Assembly (NCBI GenBank): GCA_947474275.1
Contig: CANJHY010000038.1
Span: 1 to 30,968, forward strand
From: PALSA-1004 sp947474275
GTDB taxonomy: Bacteria; Pseudomonadota; Gammaproteobacteria; Burkholderiales; SG8-41
DNA length: 30,968 nucleotides
Direction of reading: 5' to 3'
Shown: positions 8,505 through 16,643 of the stretch, piece by piece
How the letters are laid out: every line of letters starts with the position of its first letter
Numbering within the stretch: position 1 is the stretch's first letter
Notes under the pieces: generated by a model
Told to the model about the DNA's origin: nothing
Seen by the model: only the letters and a program-made list of their open reading frames with translations
Database searches by the model: none
Program-made: the position numbers and the translations under genes

Positions 8505-9572
8505 ATGAAAATCGCGGTATTGGCCGGCGACGGCATCGGTCCTGAAATCATCGCGCAGGCGCACAGGGTGCTCGAAGTGCTGCGGCGCGACGGACTCAAG
8601 CTTGAACTCGAAGCGGCGCCGTACGGCGGTGCCGGCTACGACGCGCACGGCGACCCATTGCCCGAAACCACACTGAAGCTCGCGCGCGCGGCCGACGCCG
8701 TGTTGTGCGGCGCGGTTGGCGGCCCGCAATACGACGCGTTGCCGCGCGAAAAACGTCCCGAGCAGGGCATTCTGCTTATACGCAAGGAACTGCAGCTGTT
8801 CGCCAACCTGCGCCCGGCCAAGGTGTTCGAAGAGCTTGCCAGCGCGTCGTCGTTGAAACCCGAACTGGTCGCCGGTCTCGATATCCTCATTTTGCGCGAG
8901 CTCACGGGCGACATTTATTTCGGCGAGCCGCGTGGGCGGCGCACCAATGCGCGCGGCGAACGCGAAGGTTACGACACCATGCTGTATTCCGAATCCGAGA
9001 TACGGCGCATCGCGGACGTGGGTTTCCAGGCGGCGATGAAGCGCGGCAAGAAACTGACTTCGGTCGACAAGGAAAACGTTCTAGAAACGAGCCGGTTCTG
9101 GCGCGAAATCGTCAAGGACGTCGCCAAAAAATATCCGCAGGTCGAGTTGTCGCACATGTACGTCGACAACGCGGCGATGCAGCTCGTGCGCAATCCCAAG
9201 CAGTTCGACGTCATCGTCACCGGCAACATGTTCGGCGATATCCTGTCGGACGAAGCGTCGATGCTGACCGGCTCGATCGGCATGCTGCCGTCGGCTTCGC
9301 TCGATGCGAACAACAAGGGTTTGTACGAGCCGGCGCATGGTTCCGCGCCTGATATCGCCGGTAAAAACCTGGCGAATCCGCTGGCGACGATATTGTCGGC
9401 TGCGATGATGTTGCGCTACACGTTCAATGAAGAAGAAGCCGCCAAGCGCATCGAGGCGGCGGTCAAGAAAGTCCTTGGCCAGGGTTATCGCACCGCCGAC
9501 ATCTACGAGACCGAAATGCGGCGCGTCGGGACCATAGAGATGGGTGACGCGGTGGTCGCCGCGATGCAGTGA
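8505..9572 (+). CDS. leuB: 3-isopropylmalate dehydrogenase
   Basis: LeuB oxidatively decarboxylates 3-isopropylmalate to 2-oxoisocaproate with NAD+, the third leucine-pathway step. The 355-residue protein starts MKIAVLAGDGIGPEI, the classical N-terminus, and contains LRELTGDIYFGEPRG, the metal and substrate region VDKENVLETSRFWRE, DNAAMQLVRNPKQFD, the signature NMFGDILSDEASMLTGSIGM, and the NAD-binding loop EPAHGSAPDIAGK. It follows leuD by 74 bases and is followed 54 bases later by asd, in the same order as in Pseudomonas and Betaproteobacteria. Confidence 0.98.
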   Translation: MKIAVLAGDGIGPEIIAQAHRVLEVLRRDGLKLELEAAPYGGAGYDAHGDPLPETTLKLARAADAVLCGAVGGPQYDALPREKRPEQGILLIRKELQLFANLRPAKVFEELASASSLKPELVAGLDILILRELTGDIYFGEPRGRRTNARGEREGYDTMLYSESEIRRIADVGFQAAMKRGKKLTSVDKENVLETSRFWREIVKDVAKKYPQVELSHMYVDNAAMQLVRNPKQFDVIVTGNMFGDILSDEASMLTGSIGMLPSASLDANNKGLYEPAHGSAPDIAGKNLANPLATILSAAMMLRYTFNEEEAAKRIEAAVKKVLGQGYRTADIYETEMRRVGTIEMGDAVVAAMQ

Positions 9573-9626
9573 TACGTCAACCCCGGCGATGCATGCAACG
9601 TTAGGATTTATTTAAGTAATGCAATC

Positions 9627-10754
9627 ATGATGCGTACAGGTTTTGTCGGATGGCGGGGGATGGTCGGTTCGGTGCTGATGCAGCGCATGCAGGCCGAGCG
9701 TGACTTCGACCTCATCGAACCGGTTTTTTTCACGACTTCGCAGATCGGCGGCAAAGGTCCCGCCATCGGCCGGGACATCGAACCGCTCAAGGAAGCGAGT
9801 TCCGTCGATGCGTTGAAAGCCATGGATGTCATCATCACCTGCCAGGGCGGCGAATACACCACGGCGATGTATCCGCAATTGCGCGCGGCGGGCTGGCAAG
9901 GCTATTGGATAGACGCGGCCAAGACGCTGCGCATGAAAGACGATGCGGTCATTATTCTCGACCCCGTCAACATGCCTGTCATCAAGAACGCGCTGACCAA
10001 GGGCATCCGCAATTACATCGGCGGCAATTGCACCGTGAGCTGCATGCTGATGGGCCTGCACGGCCTGTTCCAGCACGATCTCGTCGAGTGGATGACGTGC
10101 ATGACATACCAGGCTGCGTCGGGCGGCGGTGCGCAGCACATGCGCGAACTGCTGACCCAGTTCGGTCTGGTCCACGCCGAGGTCAAAGACCTGCTGGCCG
10201 ACCCGGCTTCGGCCATTCTGGAAATAGACCGCAAGGTGCACGCCAGCCAGACGGGCGGCGCACTGCCGATGGAAAATTTCCGCGGCGTCCCGCTCGCCGG
10301 CAACCTGATTCCGTGGATAGACCAGGACCTGGGCAACGGCATGTCGCTCGAAGAATGGAAAGGCGGCGCCGAGACCAACAAGATACTCGGGCGCGGCGAC
10401 GCCTTCGGCACGCCGGTAACGCCGGTCGAAAGCCTGTGCGTGCGCGTCGGTGCGATGCGCTGCCACAGCCAAGCGCTGACCATCAAATTGAAGCGGGACG
10501 TCCCGCTCGACGAGATCACCGGCATCCTGGCGTCGGCCAATGAATGGGTGCGCGTCGTGCCCAATCAGCGCGAGCGGTCCGAGCGCGAATTGACGCCTGC
10601 CGCGGTCACCGGGCAAATGCATATTCCGGTCGGGCGTTTGCGCAAACTGGCGATGGGCGGCGACTATCTGTCCGCATTCACCGTTGGAGACCAGTTGCTG
10701 TGGGGCGCCGCCGAACCTTTGCGCCGCATGTTGCGCATATTGCTGGAGCGCTAG
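9627..10754 (+). CDS. asd: aspartate-semialdehyde dehydrogenase
   Basis: Asd reduces aspartyl phosphate to aspartate semialdehyde with NADPH, feeding lysine/meso-diaminopimelate, threonine and methionine synthesis. The 375-residue product matches the long proteobacterial (E. coli-type) Asd: NADP loop GFVGWRGMVGSVLMQRM, catalytic Cys135 in GGNCTVS, TYQAASGGGAQHMRELLTQ, and the His-containing block RVGAMRCHSQALTIKLK. The C-terminus FTVGDQLLWGAAEPLRRML is typical. ATG 9627 is used; ATG 9630 is an alternative one codon later, and the ribosome site is poor. It links leucine genes to methionine synthesis, which appears again at 22816. Confidence 0.98.
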   Translation: MMRTGFVGWRGMVGSVLMQRMQAERDFDLIEPVFFTTSQIGGKGPAIGRDIEPLKEASSVDALKAMDVIITCQGGEYTTAMYPQLRAAGWQGYWIDAAKTLRMKDDAVIILDPVNMPVIKNALTKGIRNYIGGNCTVSCMLMGLHGLFQHDLVEWMTCMTYQAASGGGAQHMRELLTQFGLVHAEVKDLLADPASAILEIDRKVHASQTGGALPMENFRGVPLAGNLIPWIDQDLGNGMSLEEWKGGAETNKILGRGDAFGTPVTPVESLCVRVGAMRCHSQALTIKLKRDVPLDEITGILASANEWVRVVPNQRERSERELTPAAVTGQMHIPVGRLRKLAMGGDYLSAFTVGDQLLWGAAEPLRRMLRILLER

Positions 10755-10818
10755 TCAGTGCCCGCACACTTGGCGGCAGGCATTAAAAAAAGCGACCAAA
10801 ACGCCGGATTCCAGGCAT

Positions 10819-10827
10819 TTATCCACA
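10819..10827 (+). promoter_or_regulatory. perfect DnaA-box nonamer
   Basis: TTATCCACA, the strong E. coli-type DnaA box, lies in the 212-base gap between asd and fimV, just upstream of the putative fimV promoter. One copy only, with no AT-rich unwinding region or cluster of further boxes, so it is not an origin. It may be chance or a DnaA-responsive site. Confidence 0.3.
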
Positions 10828-10830
10828 GGG

Positions 10831-10858
10831 TTGAATGGGTGGTCACTGGTAAAATAAT
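10831..10858 (+). promoter_or_regulatory. putative sigma-70 promoter of fimV
   Basis: TTGAAT (10831-10836) and AATAAT (10853-10858) with a 16-base spacer form a plausible sigma-70 promoter. Transcription would start near 10865 and give a leader of about 100 bases. That leader contains two copies of AAGGTTAG (10885-10892 and 10897-10904) and is much more AT-rich than its surroundings. A second, weaker candidate is TTGCAA (10906-10911) with TAAGTT 17 bases downstream. Confidence 0.4.
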
Positions 10859-10966
10859 GATTGTCGGCTAGCCAATAGATTCATAAGGTTAGAGGCAAGG
10901 TTAGCTTGCAACCCTAACTATTTGATGTTAAGTTACTTGTAGCAGAAAATAACAAAAGGTTGGGCC

Positions 10967-13924
10967 GTGCGCAAAATCCCATATAAAACATGGTTATGGG
11001 CAGGTGTTTTCCTGCTGTACCCTTGGGTTGCCCATGCAGCCGGCTTGGGAAAATTCACCGTTTTGTCGTCATTAGGTCAGCCGCTGTCGGCGGAAATCGA
11101 TCTGGTGTCCGTGCAAAAGGACGAATTAGCCACACTGACGGCACGCCTTGCTTCGCCCGAAGCATTTCAGCAAGCCAACATGCAGTACAGCCCGGCCCTG
11201 ATCGGCGTGCGCCTGAGCATAGAGCGGCGCGCCGACGGCAAGCCTTATATCAAAATGACTTCGAGCCGCGCAATCAACGAGCCTTTCCTGGGCGTGCTGA
11301 TCGAGTTGAGTTGGGCCCAAGGACGCCTGCTGCGCGAATACACGGCGCTGATCGATCCGCCGGGATATTCGCCAACTGCGCCTGCCCCCTTGCGGCCGCC
11401 GGTGGTGGCTGCGACACCAGACGCGCCGTCTGCGACGCCTGAGACCAAGGCGATTGCGCCGACGCCGCAGCCTGAAGCCGTTGCCGCCGCGCCTGCGCCG
11501 AAAGCGCCGGCCGCCAAAGCGGTGCCTTCACCAGCGCCCGCGAAGGCCGCCGCCTCTGAATACGCGGTCAAACGCGGTGATACGCTCGCCAAGATCGCCG
11601 CCAGAGTAAAGCCCGAAGGCGTGACTCTCGATCAGATGCTGGTCACGCTCTATCGCAATAATACGGATGCATTCGCCGGCAACATGAACCGTTTGAAGAC
11701 CGGCAAGATCCTGCGCGTGCCGGAAAAAGAGAGCATTGTAGAAACGGTGTCGGCAGCGGCGACCAAAGAAGTTCGCGTGCAGGCCTCGAATTGGAATGCT
11801 TATCGCGCCAAGCTGGCGGACGCCGCAGGCACCACGCCGGCGCAGGAATCGACCAAGTCGGCGGCGAGCGGCAAGATTACAGCCGCCGAGGACAAAGCGG
11901 TGGGCAAAGAAGCGCCCAAAGAAGTGCTGAAACTGACCAAGGGAGAAGCAGCCGCGCCAGGCAAGGCTGGCAGCGGCAAACCGGCTTCGGTCAATGAGCG
12001 CCTGCGCATGATGGAAGAGGAGGCAACGGCGCGCGAGAAATCGCTGGCCGAAGCCAACGAACGCGTCGCGCAGCTTGAAAAGAATATCAAGGCCATGCAG
12101 CGCCTGCTTGAACTCAAAGGCACGGTGCCGGGCGCAAAACCGGTCGTAACTCCGCCGCCCGCGAAGGCTGAGGCGAAAGGCGAAGCAACTAAAGCGCCGC
12201 CGCCCGCCCCCGCCAAAGCGGAACCGCCGAAGGCAGAGGCAGCGAAGATGGCGCCGCCAAAAGACGCCGGCAAAGCCCCTGTTGAACCGCCCAAAGCTGA
12301 TCAAAAAGCGGACCAGAAAGCTGTGCCGCCGGTAGTGGAGCCGCCAAAAGGCGAAGCAATTAAAGGCGATGCGCCGAAAGCCGATTTGGCCAAAGGCGAA
12401 GCGTCCAAAGGAGATACGCCCAAGGCCGATACGCCGAAAGCTGAGCCGGCACCAAAACCGAAACCCAAGCCGGCACCGCCGCCTGTCGTGGCAGAACCGG
12501 GCTTGGTCGATCAGATCATCAGCGCAGCCACCGATCCCATTTATCTGGCCGGCGGTCTCGGCGGACTTGCGGTGCTTGGCGGCGGTGCCTTCTGGTTCGC
12601 GCGCCGCCGGCGTGCGCAGGATGGCGATGGCGGCGGTAAAGCCGCGAAAACCGCGCCGACGATTGCCAAACCTGACGCAGCGCCTGCTGCTGCGATGACG
12701 GCTTCGCCGGTGATGGGTCCCGCGGTCGCAGGCAGCGATGACGTCGATCCACTGGCGGAAGCCGACCTCTACCTCAACTTCGGCCGCGATGCGCAGGCCG
12801 AAGAAGTGCTGAAAGAAGCGCTCGAGAAAAATCCGCAGCACGAAGAAGCGCACCTCAAGTTGCTGCAGATTTACGCCGCGCGCAAGGACAAGGGCGAATT
12901 CGAGAAAATCGCCAGCAAGCTGCACACGCAAACGGCGGGCGTTGGTGACAACTGGCTCAAAGCAGCCGGCATGGGCTATGCGTTCGATCCTGAAAATGCG
13001 CTCTACGAAGCCGGCAAGTCGGCGCCAGCGGCTGCGGCACCGGCGGTTGGCGGCGGGATCCCAGGTACCGACCTCGACTTCGATCTCGAGTTGGCGCCGG
13101 GCGCGGGCGGACCGACCAAGACCGACGTGGAGCTGGACAGCGGCGAGAAGACCATGATGATGCGCCCCGGCGAATTGGCGGCGGGCGCCTCGGGGCTGCC
13201 GCCCGACCCGGAAATGCACGATATCACCCAGGATTCGGTTTCCGCCCAAGCGTTTACTGAAGCGGCATCGCCCGACTTCACGCTGAACGTTCCTGCCGGC
13301 GCGGCTCCTGCAACCATGACTGACATTACGGTTGGTCCGGGCGGCGAAAACGACATGACCAAGACCAATGTCACCGGCGACTCCGCGGTGCCGATGGCAA
13401 GCGTGATCGATTTCAATTTTGATGCGACGGCTGCGGCGGACGCACCCGCCAAGTCGGCCGAACCCGCTGACTTCAAGCACGACAGCACGGTAGTTATCAG
13501 CCCGGAAAATCAGGACAATGCCGCCGGCCTGACGATGGATTTCGACATCGCCGGCGCGGCGCCTGCCGCACCGGTCGGCACCAGTTCGGTGGTGCCGCTC
13601 GACCTCGATTTCAAACTCGACCTCAGCGGCGACGTAACGATGGCGCCGGGCAGCGCTCCGACCATTCCCCCGCTCGACATTCCAGATATCAAGCTTGACG
13701 ATATCAGCCTCAACCTCGACGACGCGCCCAAAGCGGACGCCGCGGCCGGGGCTGGCGCCAAGGACGATCATTGGTACGATGTGCAAACCAAATTCGATCT
13801 GGCCAAGGCTTACCAGGAAATGGGCGACAAGGACGGTGCGCGCGAAATCCTGCAGGAAGTCATCAAAGAGGGCGACGCGGCGCAGCAAACGGAAGCGAAG
13901 CAACTGCTCAACTCTCTCGGTTGA
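10967..13924 (+). CDS. fimV: FimV/HubP-family polar landmark protein
   Basis: A 985-residue inner-membrane protein of the FimV/HubP family, which organises cell poles and supports type IV pilus function and twitching. It starts at GTG 10967 with AAAAGG just upstream. Order of parts: signal peptide (cleavage near residue 24, after AHA); periplasmic FimV N-terminal domain (LGKFTVLSSLGQPLSAEI onward); Pro/Ala linker; LysM peptidoglycan-binding domain at about 198-250 (YAVKRGDTLAKIA); coiled coil at about 343-385; a long Lys/Ala/Pro-rich linker with repeated 'PKA' units; one membrane helix at about 525-545 followed by RRRR; then a cytoplasmic part with a TPR-like segment (about 592-655), an acidic region with repeated Asp-Leu-Asp-Phe motifs, and the conserved FimV C-terminal domain in the last 53 residues (WYDVQTKFDLAKAYQEMGD). 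It is followed by a strong terminator. Confidence 0.95.
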   Translation: MRKIPYKTWLWAGVFLLYPWVAHAAGLGKFTVLSSLGQPLSAEIDLVSVQKDELATLTARLASPEAFQQANMQYSPALIGVRLSIERRADGKPYIKMTSSRAINEPFLGVLIELSWAQGRLLREYTALIDPPGYSPTAPAPLRPPVVAATPDAPSATPETKAIAPTPQPEAVAAAPAPKAPAAKAVPSPAPAKAAASEYAVKRGDTLAKIAARVKPEGVTLDQMLVTLYRNNTDAFAGNMNRLKTGKILRVPEKESIVETVSAAATKEVRVQASNWNAYRAKLADAAGTTPAQESTKSAASGKITAAEDKAVGKEAPKEVLKLTKGEAAAPGKAGSGKPASVNERLRMMEEEATAREKSLAEANERVAQLEKNIKAMQRLLELKGTVPGAKPVVTPPPAKAEAKGEATKAPPPAPAKAEPPKAEAAKMAPPKDAGKAPVEPPKADQKADQKAVPPVVEPPKGEAIKGDAPKADLAKGEASKGDTPKADTPKAEPAPKPKPKPAPPPVVAEPGLVDQIISAATDPIYLAGGLGGLAVLGGGAFWFARRRRAQDGDGGGKAAKTAPTIAKPDAAPAAAMTASPVMGPAVAGSDDVDPLAEADLYLNFGRDAQAEEVLKEALEKNPQHEEAHLKLLQIYAARKDKGEFEKIASKLHTQTAGVGDNWLKAAGMGYAFDPENALYEAGKSAPAAAAPAVGGGIPGTDLDFDLELAPGAGGPTKTDVELDSGEKTMMMRPGELAAGASGLPPDPEMHDITQDSVSAQAFTEAASPDFTLNVPAGAAPATMTDITVGPGGENDMTKTNVTGDSAVPMASVIDFNFDATAAADAPAKSAEPADFKHDSTVVISPENQDNAAGLTMDFDIAGAAPAAPVGTSSVVPLDLDFKLDLSGDVTMAPGSAPTIPPLDIPDIKLDDISLNLDDAPKADAAAGAGAKDDHWYDVQTKFDLAKAYQEMGDKDGAREILQEVIKEGDAAQQTEAKQLLNSLG

Positions 13925-13978
13925 CGCAAGGCGGCAGAGGGCTGGCGAAACGTTGCGCCGGTTCAACTGCTCGAAATC

Positions 13979-14038
13979 ATGGACTGGCCGCGCTACGGTG
14001 CGGCCAGTTTTATTTTGGAGATTGAAATCCTGCGATGA
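13979..14038 (+). CDS. possible 19-codon leader ORF overlapping the truA start
   Basis: ATG 13979 opens a 19-codon frame, MDWPRYGAASFILEIEILR, that runs straight through the terminator hairpin and stops at TGA 14036-14038, overlapping the truA start as ATGA. Translation would melt the terminator stem and could couple to truA. Against it: no recognisable Shine-Dalgarno sequence precedes it, and only one Trp and one Tyr codon are present, so it is not a classical trp leader. It may be coincidental. Confidence 0.2.
   Translation: MDWPRYGAASFILEIEILR
13983..14016 (+). terminator. Rho-independent terminator after fimV
   Basis: A perfect 9-bp stem, ACTGGCCGC (13983-13991) with GCGGCCAGT (14000-14008), an 8-base loop, then TTTATTTT. 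It ends fimV transcription 59 bases after the stop codon. Because it lies only 18 bases before truA, any transcript of truA-trpFBA from upstream must read through it. Confidence 0.8.
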
Positions 14039-14820
14039 GAATCGCGCTCGGCATCGAGTACAACGGCGCCACGTTTTGCGGCTGGCAGACGCAGCGGTCG
14101 GGATGCGCCGTGCAGGACGCGCTCGAGCGCGCGCTGGCCGCGATTGCAGGCGAAAAAATCGCGACCATCTGCGCGGGGCGCACGGATGCCGGCGTGCATG
14201 CGCTGGCGCAGGTGGTGCATTTCGACTGTAACGTCGAACGTCCCGCCTCGGCGTGGGTGCGCGGCACCAATACATCGATGCCGTCCGGCGCGGCGGTGAC
14301 GTGGATGCAGCCGGTGGCGGCGGACTTCAGCGCGCGTTATTCCGCGCGGGAGCGCAGCTACCGTTACGTGCTGTTCAACCATGCAGTGCGGCCGGCGCTG
14401 AATCAGGGGCGGGTCGCCTGGTGTCATGCACCGCTCGATATTGCGCGTATGAGCGCTGCGGCCACGCACCTGCTGGGCGAGCACGATTTCAGCGCGTTTC
14501 GCTCCGCCGAGTGCCAGGCGAAATCGCCGGTACGCAATTTGCGGCGCCTGGCCATACGCCGTAGCGGCGACTACATCGTGTTCGACCTTGCAGCCAATGC
14601 GTTTTTGCATCACATGGTGCGCAATATCGTCGGCAGCCTCGTCTACGTGGGCAACGGCAAGCATGAGCCGGCGTGGCTGGCGGATGTGCTGGCAAGCGGC
14701 GAACGCGCGTTGGCGGCGCCGACGCTGGAGGCGGCGGGGCTCTATCTTGCGCACGTGAGCTATGATGCGAAATGGGGTTTGCCCGCGCTCGCGCGCCGGG
14801 CGTGGTTTGAAGAGATCTGA
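14035..14820 (+). CDS. truA: tRNA pseudouridine(38-40) synthase TruA
   Basis: TruA isomerises uridines 38-40 in the anticodon arm of many tRNAs. The 261-residue protein begins MRIALGIEYNGATFCGWQ, the usual N-terminus, with the catalytic aspartate at 51 in AGRTDAGVHALAQV. Later conserved blocks are FSARYSARERSYRYVLFN, GEHDFSAFRSAECQAKSP and the C-terminal FLHHMVRNIVGSLVYVG. Only ATG 14035 is possible, since an in-frame stop lies four codons upstream; the nearest GGAG (14017-14020) is 14 bases away, longer than ideal, so coupling to the small ORF upstream is conceivable. trpF starts 8 bases after its stop, so truA and trpFBA probably form one transcription unit. Confidence 0.97.
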   Translation: MRIALGIEYNGATFCGWQTQRSGCAVQDALERALAAIAGEKIATICAGRTDAGVHALAQVVHFDCNVERPASAWVRGTNTSMPSGAAVTWMQPVAADFSARYSARERSYRYVLFNHAVRPALNQGRVAWCHAPLDIARMSAAATHLLGEHDFSAFRSAECQAKSPVRNLRRLAIRRSGDYIVFDLAANAFLHHMVRNIVGSLVYVGNGKHEPAWLADVLASGERALAAPTLEAAGLYLAHVSYDAKWGLPALARRAWFEEI

Positions 14821-14828
14821 TCGAATCT

Positions 14829-15452
14829 ATGGCGACAGCAGTCAAAATTTGCGGCATTACGCGGCGCGCTGATGCGCAGGAAGCGGCGCGGCTGGGCGCG
14901 CACGCGCTCGGTTTTGTTTTTTATGCCAAAAGTCCGCGCAACATCGCCAACGAGCGCGCCGCGGAAATCTTCAAAGCAGTGCCGCCATTCGTCACGACAG
15001 TCGGGCTGTTCGTCAATCCGGCGGTGCGCGAAGTCGAAAACGTATTGAAGGAAGTGCCGCTCAATCTGTTGCAGTTTCACGGCGAGGAACCAGCGGACTT
15101 TTGCGCGCAGTTTGGCGTCCCTTATATCAAGGCGGTACGCGTCAAGGCAGGGCTCGATTTGTTACAATACGCGCAGATTTACGGTGCTGCGCGCGGCCTG
15201 CTGCTCGACGCTTTCGTCGATGGCACGCATGGTGGCACCGGCACGACGTTTGACTGGAATCTCATTCCGCGCGGCCTGCCGCTGCAGGTGATATTGTCCG
15301 GCGGGCTGAATCCCGCCAACGTGGCAGCAGCGATAGGCCGTGTCGCGCCATGGGCGGTTGACGTCAGTTCGGGTGTCGAAGCAAGTCCCGGTATCAAAGA
15401 CCCGCAAAAAGTCGCGGCATTCATGAAAGAGGTGCGCAGTGCAGATGTATGA
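14829..15452 (+). CDS. trpF: phosphoribosylanthranilate isomerase
   Basis: TrpF performs the Amadori rearrangement of N-(5'-phosphoribosyl)anthranilate in tryptophan synthesis. The 207-residue TIM-barrel protein has the catalytic cysteine at position 8 (KICGIT) and the catalytic aspartate at about 127 (LLLDAFVDG), plus the phosphate-binding loops LSGGLNPANV and VDVSSGVEASPGIKD. It is a separate enzyme, not fused to TrpC. Its end overlaps the trpB start by 14 bases if trpB uses GTG 15439, implying coupled translation. Confidence 0.97.
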   Translation: MATAVKICGITRRADAQEAARLGAHALGFVFYAKSPRNIANERAAEIFKAVPPFVTTVGLFVNPAVREVENVLKEVPLNLLQFHGEEPADFCAQFGVPYIKAVRVKAGLDLLQYAQIYGAARGLLLDAFVDGTHGGTGTTFDWNLIPRGLPLQVILSGGLNPANVAAAIGRVAPWAVDVSSGVEASPGIKDPQKVAAFMKEVRSADV

Positions 15453-16638
15453 CTTGCCCGACGATAAGGGACATTTCGGCCAGTACGGCGGCGTATTCGT
15501 GGCCGAGACGCTGATCGAGGCGCTGGATCAGCTGAAGGCCGAGTACGAGCACTACCGCAATGATCCGGTGTTCCGCGCCGAGTTCGAATACGAACTCAAA
15601 CATTACGTCGGCCGGCCGAGCCCCGTCTATCACGCGAAACGCTGGTCCGAGCATTTCGGCGGCGCGCAGGTATATCTCAAGCGTGAAGACCTCAATCACA
15701 CCGGTGCGCACAAGATCAACAATACGGTCGGCCAGGCGCTGCTCGCCAAGCGCATGGGCAAGCCGCGCGTGATCGCCGAGACCGGCGCGGGCCAGCATGG
15801 GGTGGCCACGGCGACCGTCGCCGCACGCTACGGCATGAAGTGCGTCGTCTACATGGGCTCCGAAGACATCCATCGCCAGGCGCAGAACGTCTATCGCATG
15901 AAACTGCTGGGGGCGACGGTGGTGCCGGTCGAGTCTGGCTCCAAGACACTGAAAGATGCGCTCAATGAAGCGATGCGCGACTGGGTCACGAACGTGACCG
16001 ACACCTTCTACATCATAGGCACCGTCGCCGGTCCGCACCCGTATCCGATGATGGTGCGCGACTTCCAATCGGTGATCGGCATCGAGGCCAAGTGGCAGAT
16101 GCTGGAAATGGCGGGGCGCCAGCCGGATGCGGTGCTCGCATGCGTGGGCGGCGGCTCGAACGCGATGGGATTGTTTTACCCGTATATCGGGGAAGAAAAA
16201 GTGCGCATAGTAGGCGTTGAGGCGGCAGGCCACGGACTTGAGACCGGCAAGCATGCGGCAACTTTGAGCGCGGGCAAACCGGGCGTGCTGCACGGCAACC
16301 GCACCTACCTGCTGCAGGACGACAACGGCCAGATCATAGAAACGCATTCGATATCCGCCGGCCTCGATTATCCGGGTGTCGGACCTGAGCATGCCTGGCT
16401 GAAAGACAGCGGCCGCGCGGAATACGTGTCGGTGACCGATGATGAAGCGCTAAAAGCGTTTCACGACCTGTGCCTGCTGGAGGGCATCATCCCGGCGCTC
16501 GAATCGAGCCACGCCCTCGCTTACGCGGCGAAAATGGCGCCGCGCATGAAGAAAGAACAGATCCTGCTGGTCAATTTGTCGGGCCGCGGCGACAAGGACA
16601 TGCATACGGTGGCCGAGAAGTCCGGCCTGAAATTCTAG
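15439..16638 (+). CDS. trpB: tryptophan synthase beta chain
   Basis: TrpB condenses indole with serine using pyridoxal phosphate. The product is 399 residues from GTG 15439; ATG 15445 gives 397. GTG has the better spacing (6 bases) from AAAGAGG at 15426-15432, so I chose it, but ATG is plausible. The PLP lysine is Lys92 in HTGAHKINN, preceded by YLKREDLN; the phosphate-binding GGGSNAMG and C-terminal LLVNLSGRGDKDMHT are intact. It overlaps trpF and is 5 bases from trpA, so the alpha and beta subunits should be made in step. Isoleucine codons here are 12 ATC, 4 ATA and no ATT, an unusual choice for a GC-rich gene. Confidence 0.98.
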   Translation: MQMYDLPDDKGHFGQYGGVFVAETLIEALDQLKAEYEHYRNDPVFRAEFEYELKHYVGRPSPVYHAKRWSEHFGGAQVYLKREDLNHTGAHKINNTVGQALLAKRMGKPRVIAETGAGQHGVATATVAARYGMKCVVYMGSEDIHRQAQNVYRMKLLGATVVPVESGSKTLKDALNEAMRDWVTNVTDTFYIIGTVAGPHPYPMMVRDFQSVIGIEAKWQMLEMAGRQPDAVLACVGGGSNAMGLFYPYIGEEKVRIVGVEAAGHGLETGKHAATLSAGKPGVLHGNRTYLLQDDNGQIIETHSISAGLDYPGVGPEHAWLKDSGRAEYVSVTDDEALKAFHDLCLLEGIIPALESSHALAYAAKMAPRMKKEQILLVNLSGRGDKDMHTVAEKSGLKF

Positions 16639-16643
16639 TCACA

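Noticed and set aside
10758..10795. Hairpin-like sequence after asd followed by a run of seven bases of one kind
   Set aside because: The run is A, not T, on the coding strand, so it cannot terminate asd; on the other strand nothing is transcribed there.
10819..10827. Replication origin at the DnaA box
   Set aside because: Only one box, no AT-rich unwinding region and no origin-linked genes such as dnaA, dnaN or gidA.
11528..14275. A 915-codon open frame on the minus strand opposite fimV
   Set aside because: It has no recognisable domains, is full of Arg/Cys/Phe from complementary codons of the Lys/Ala/Pro-rich FimV, and runs through the truA start; a GC-driven shadow.
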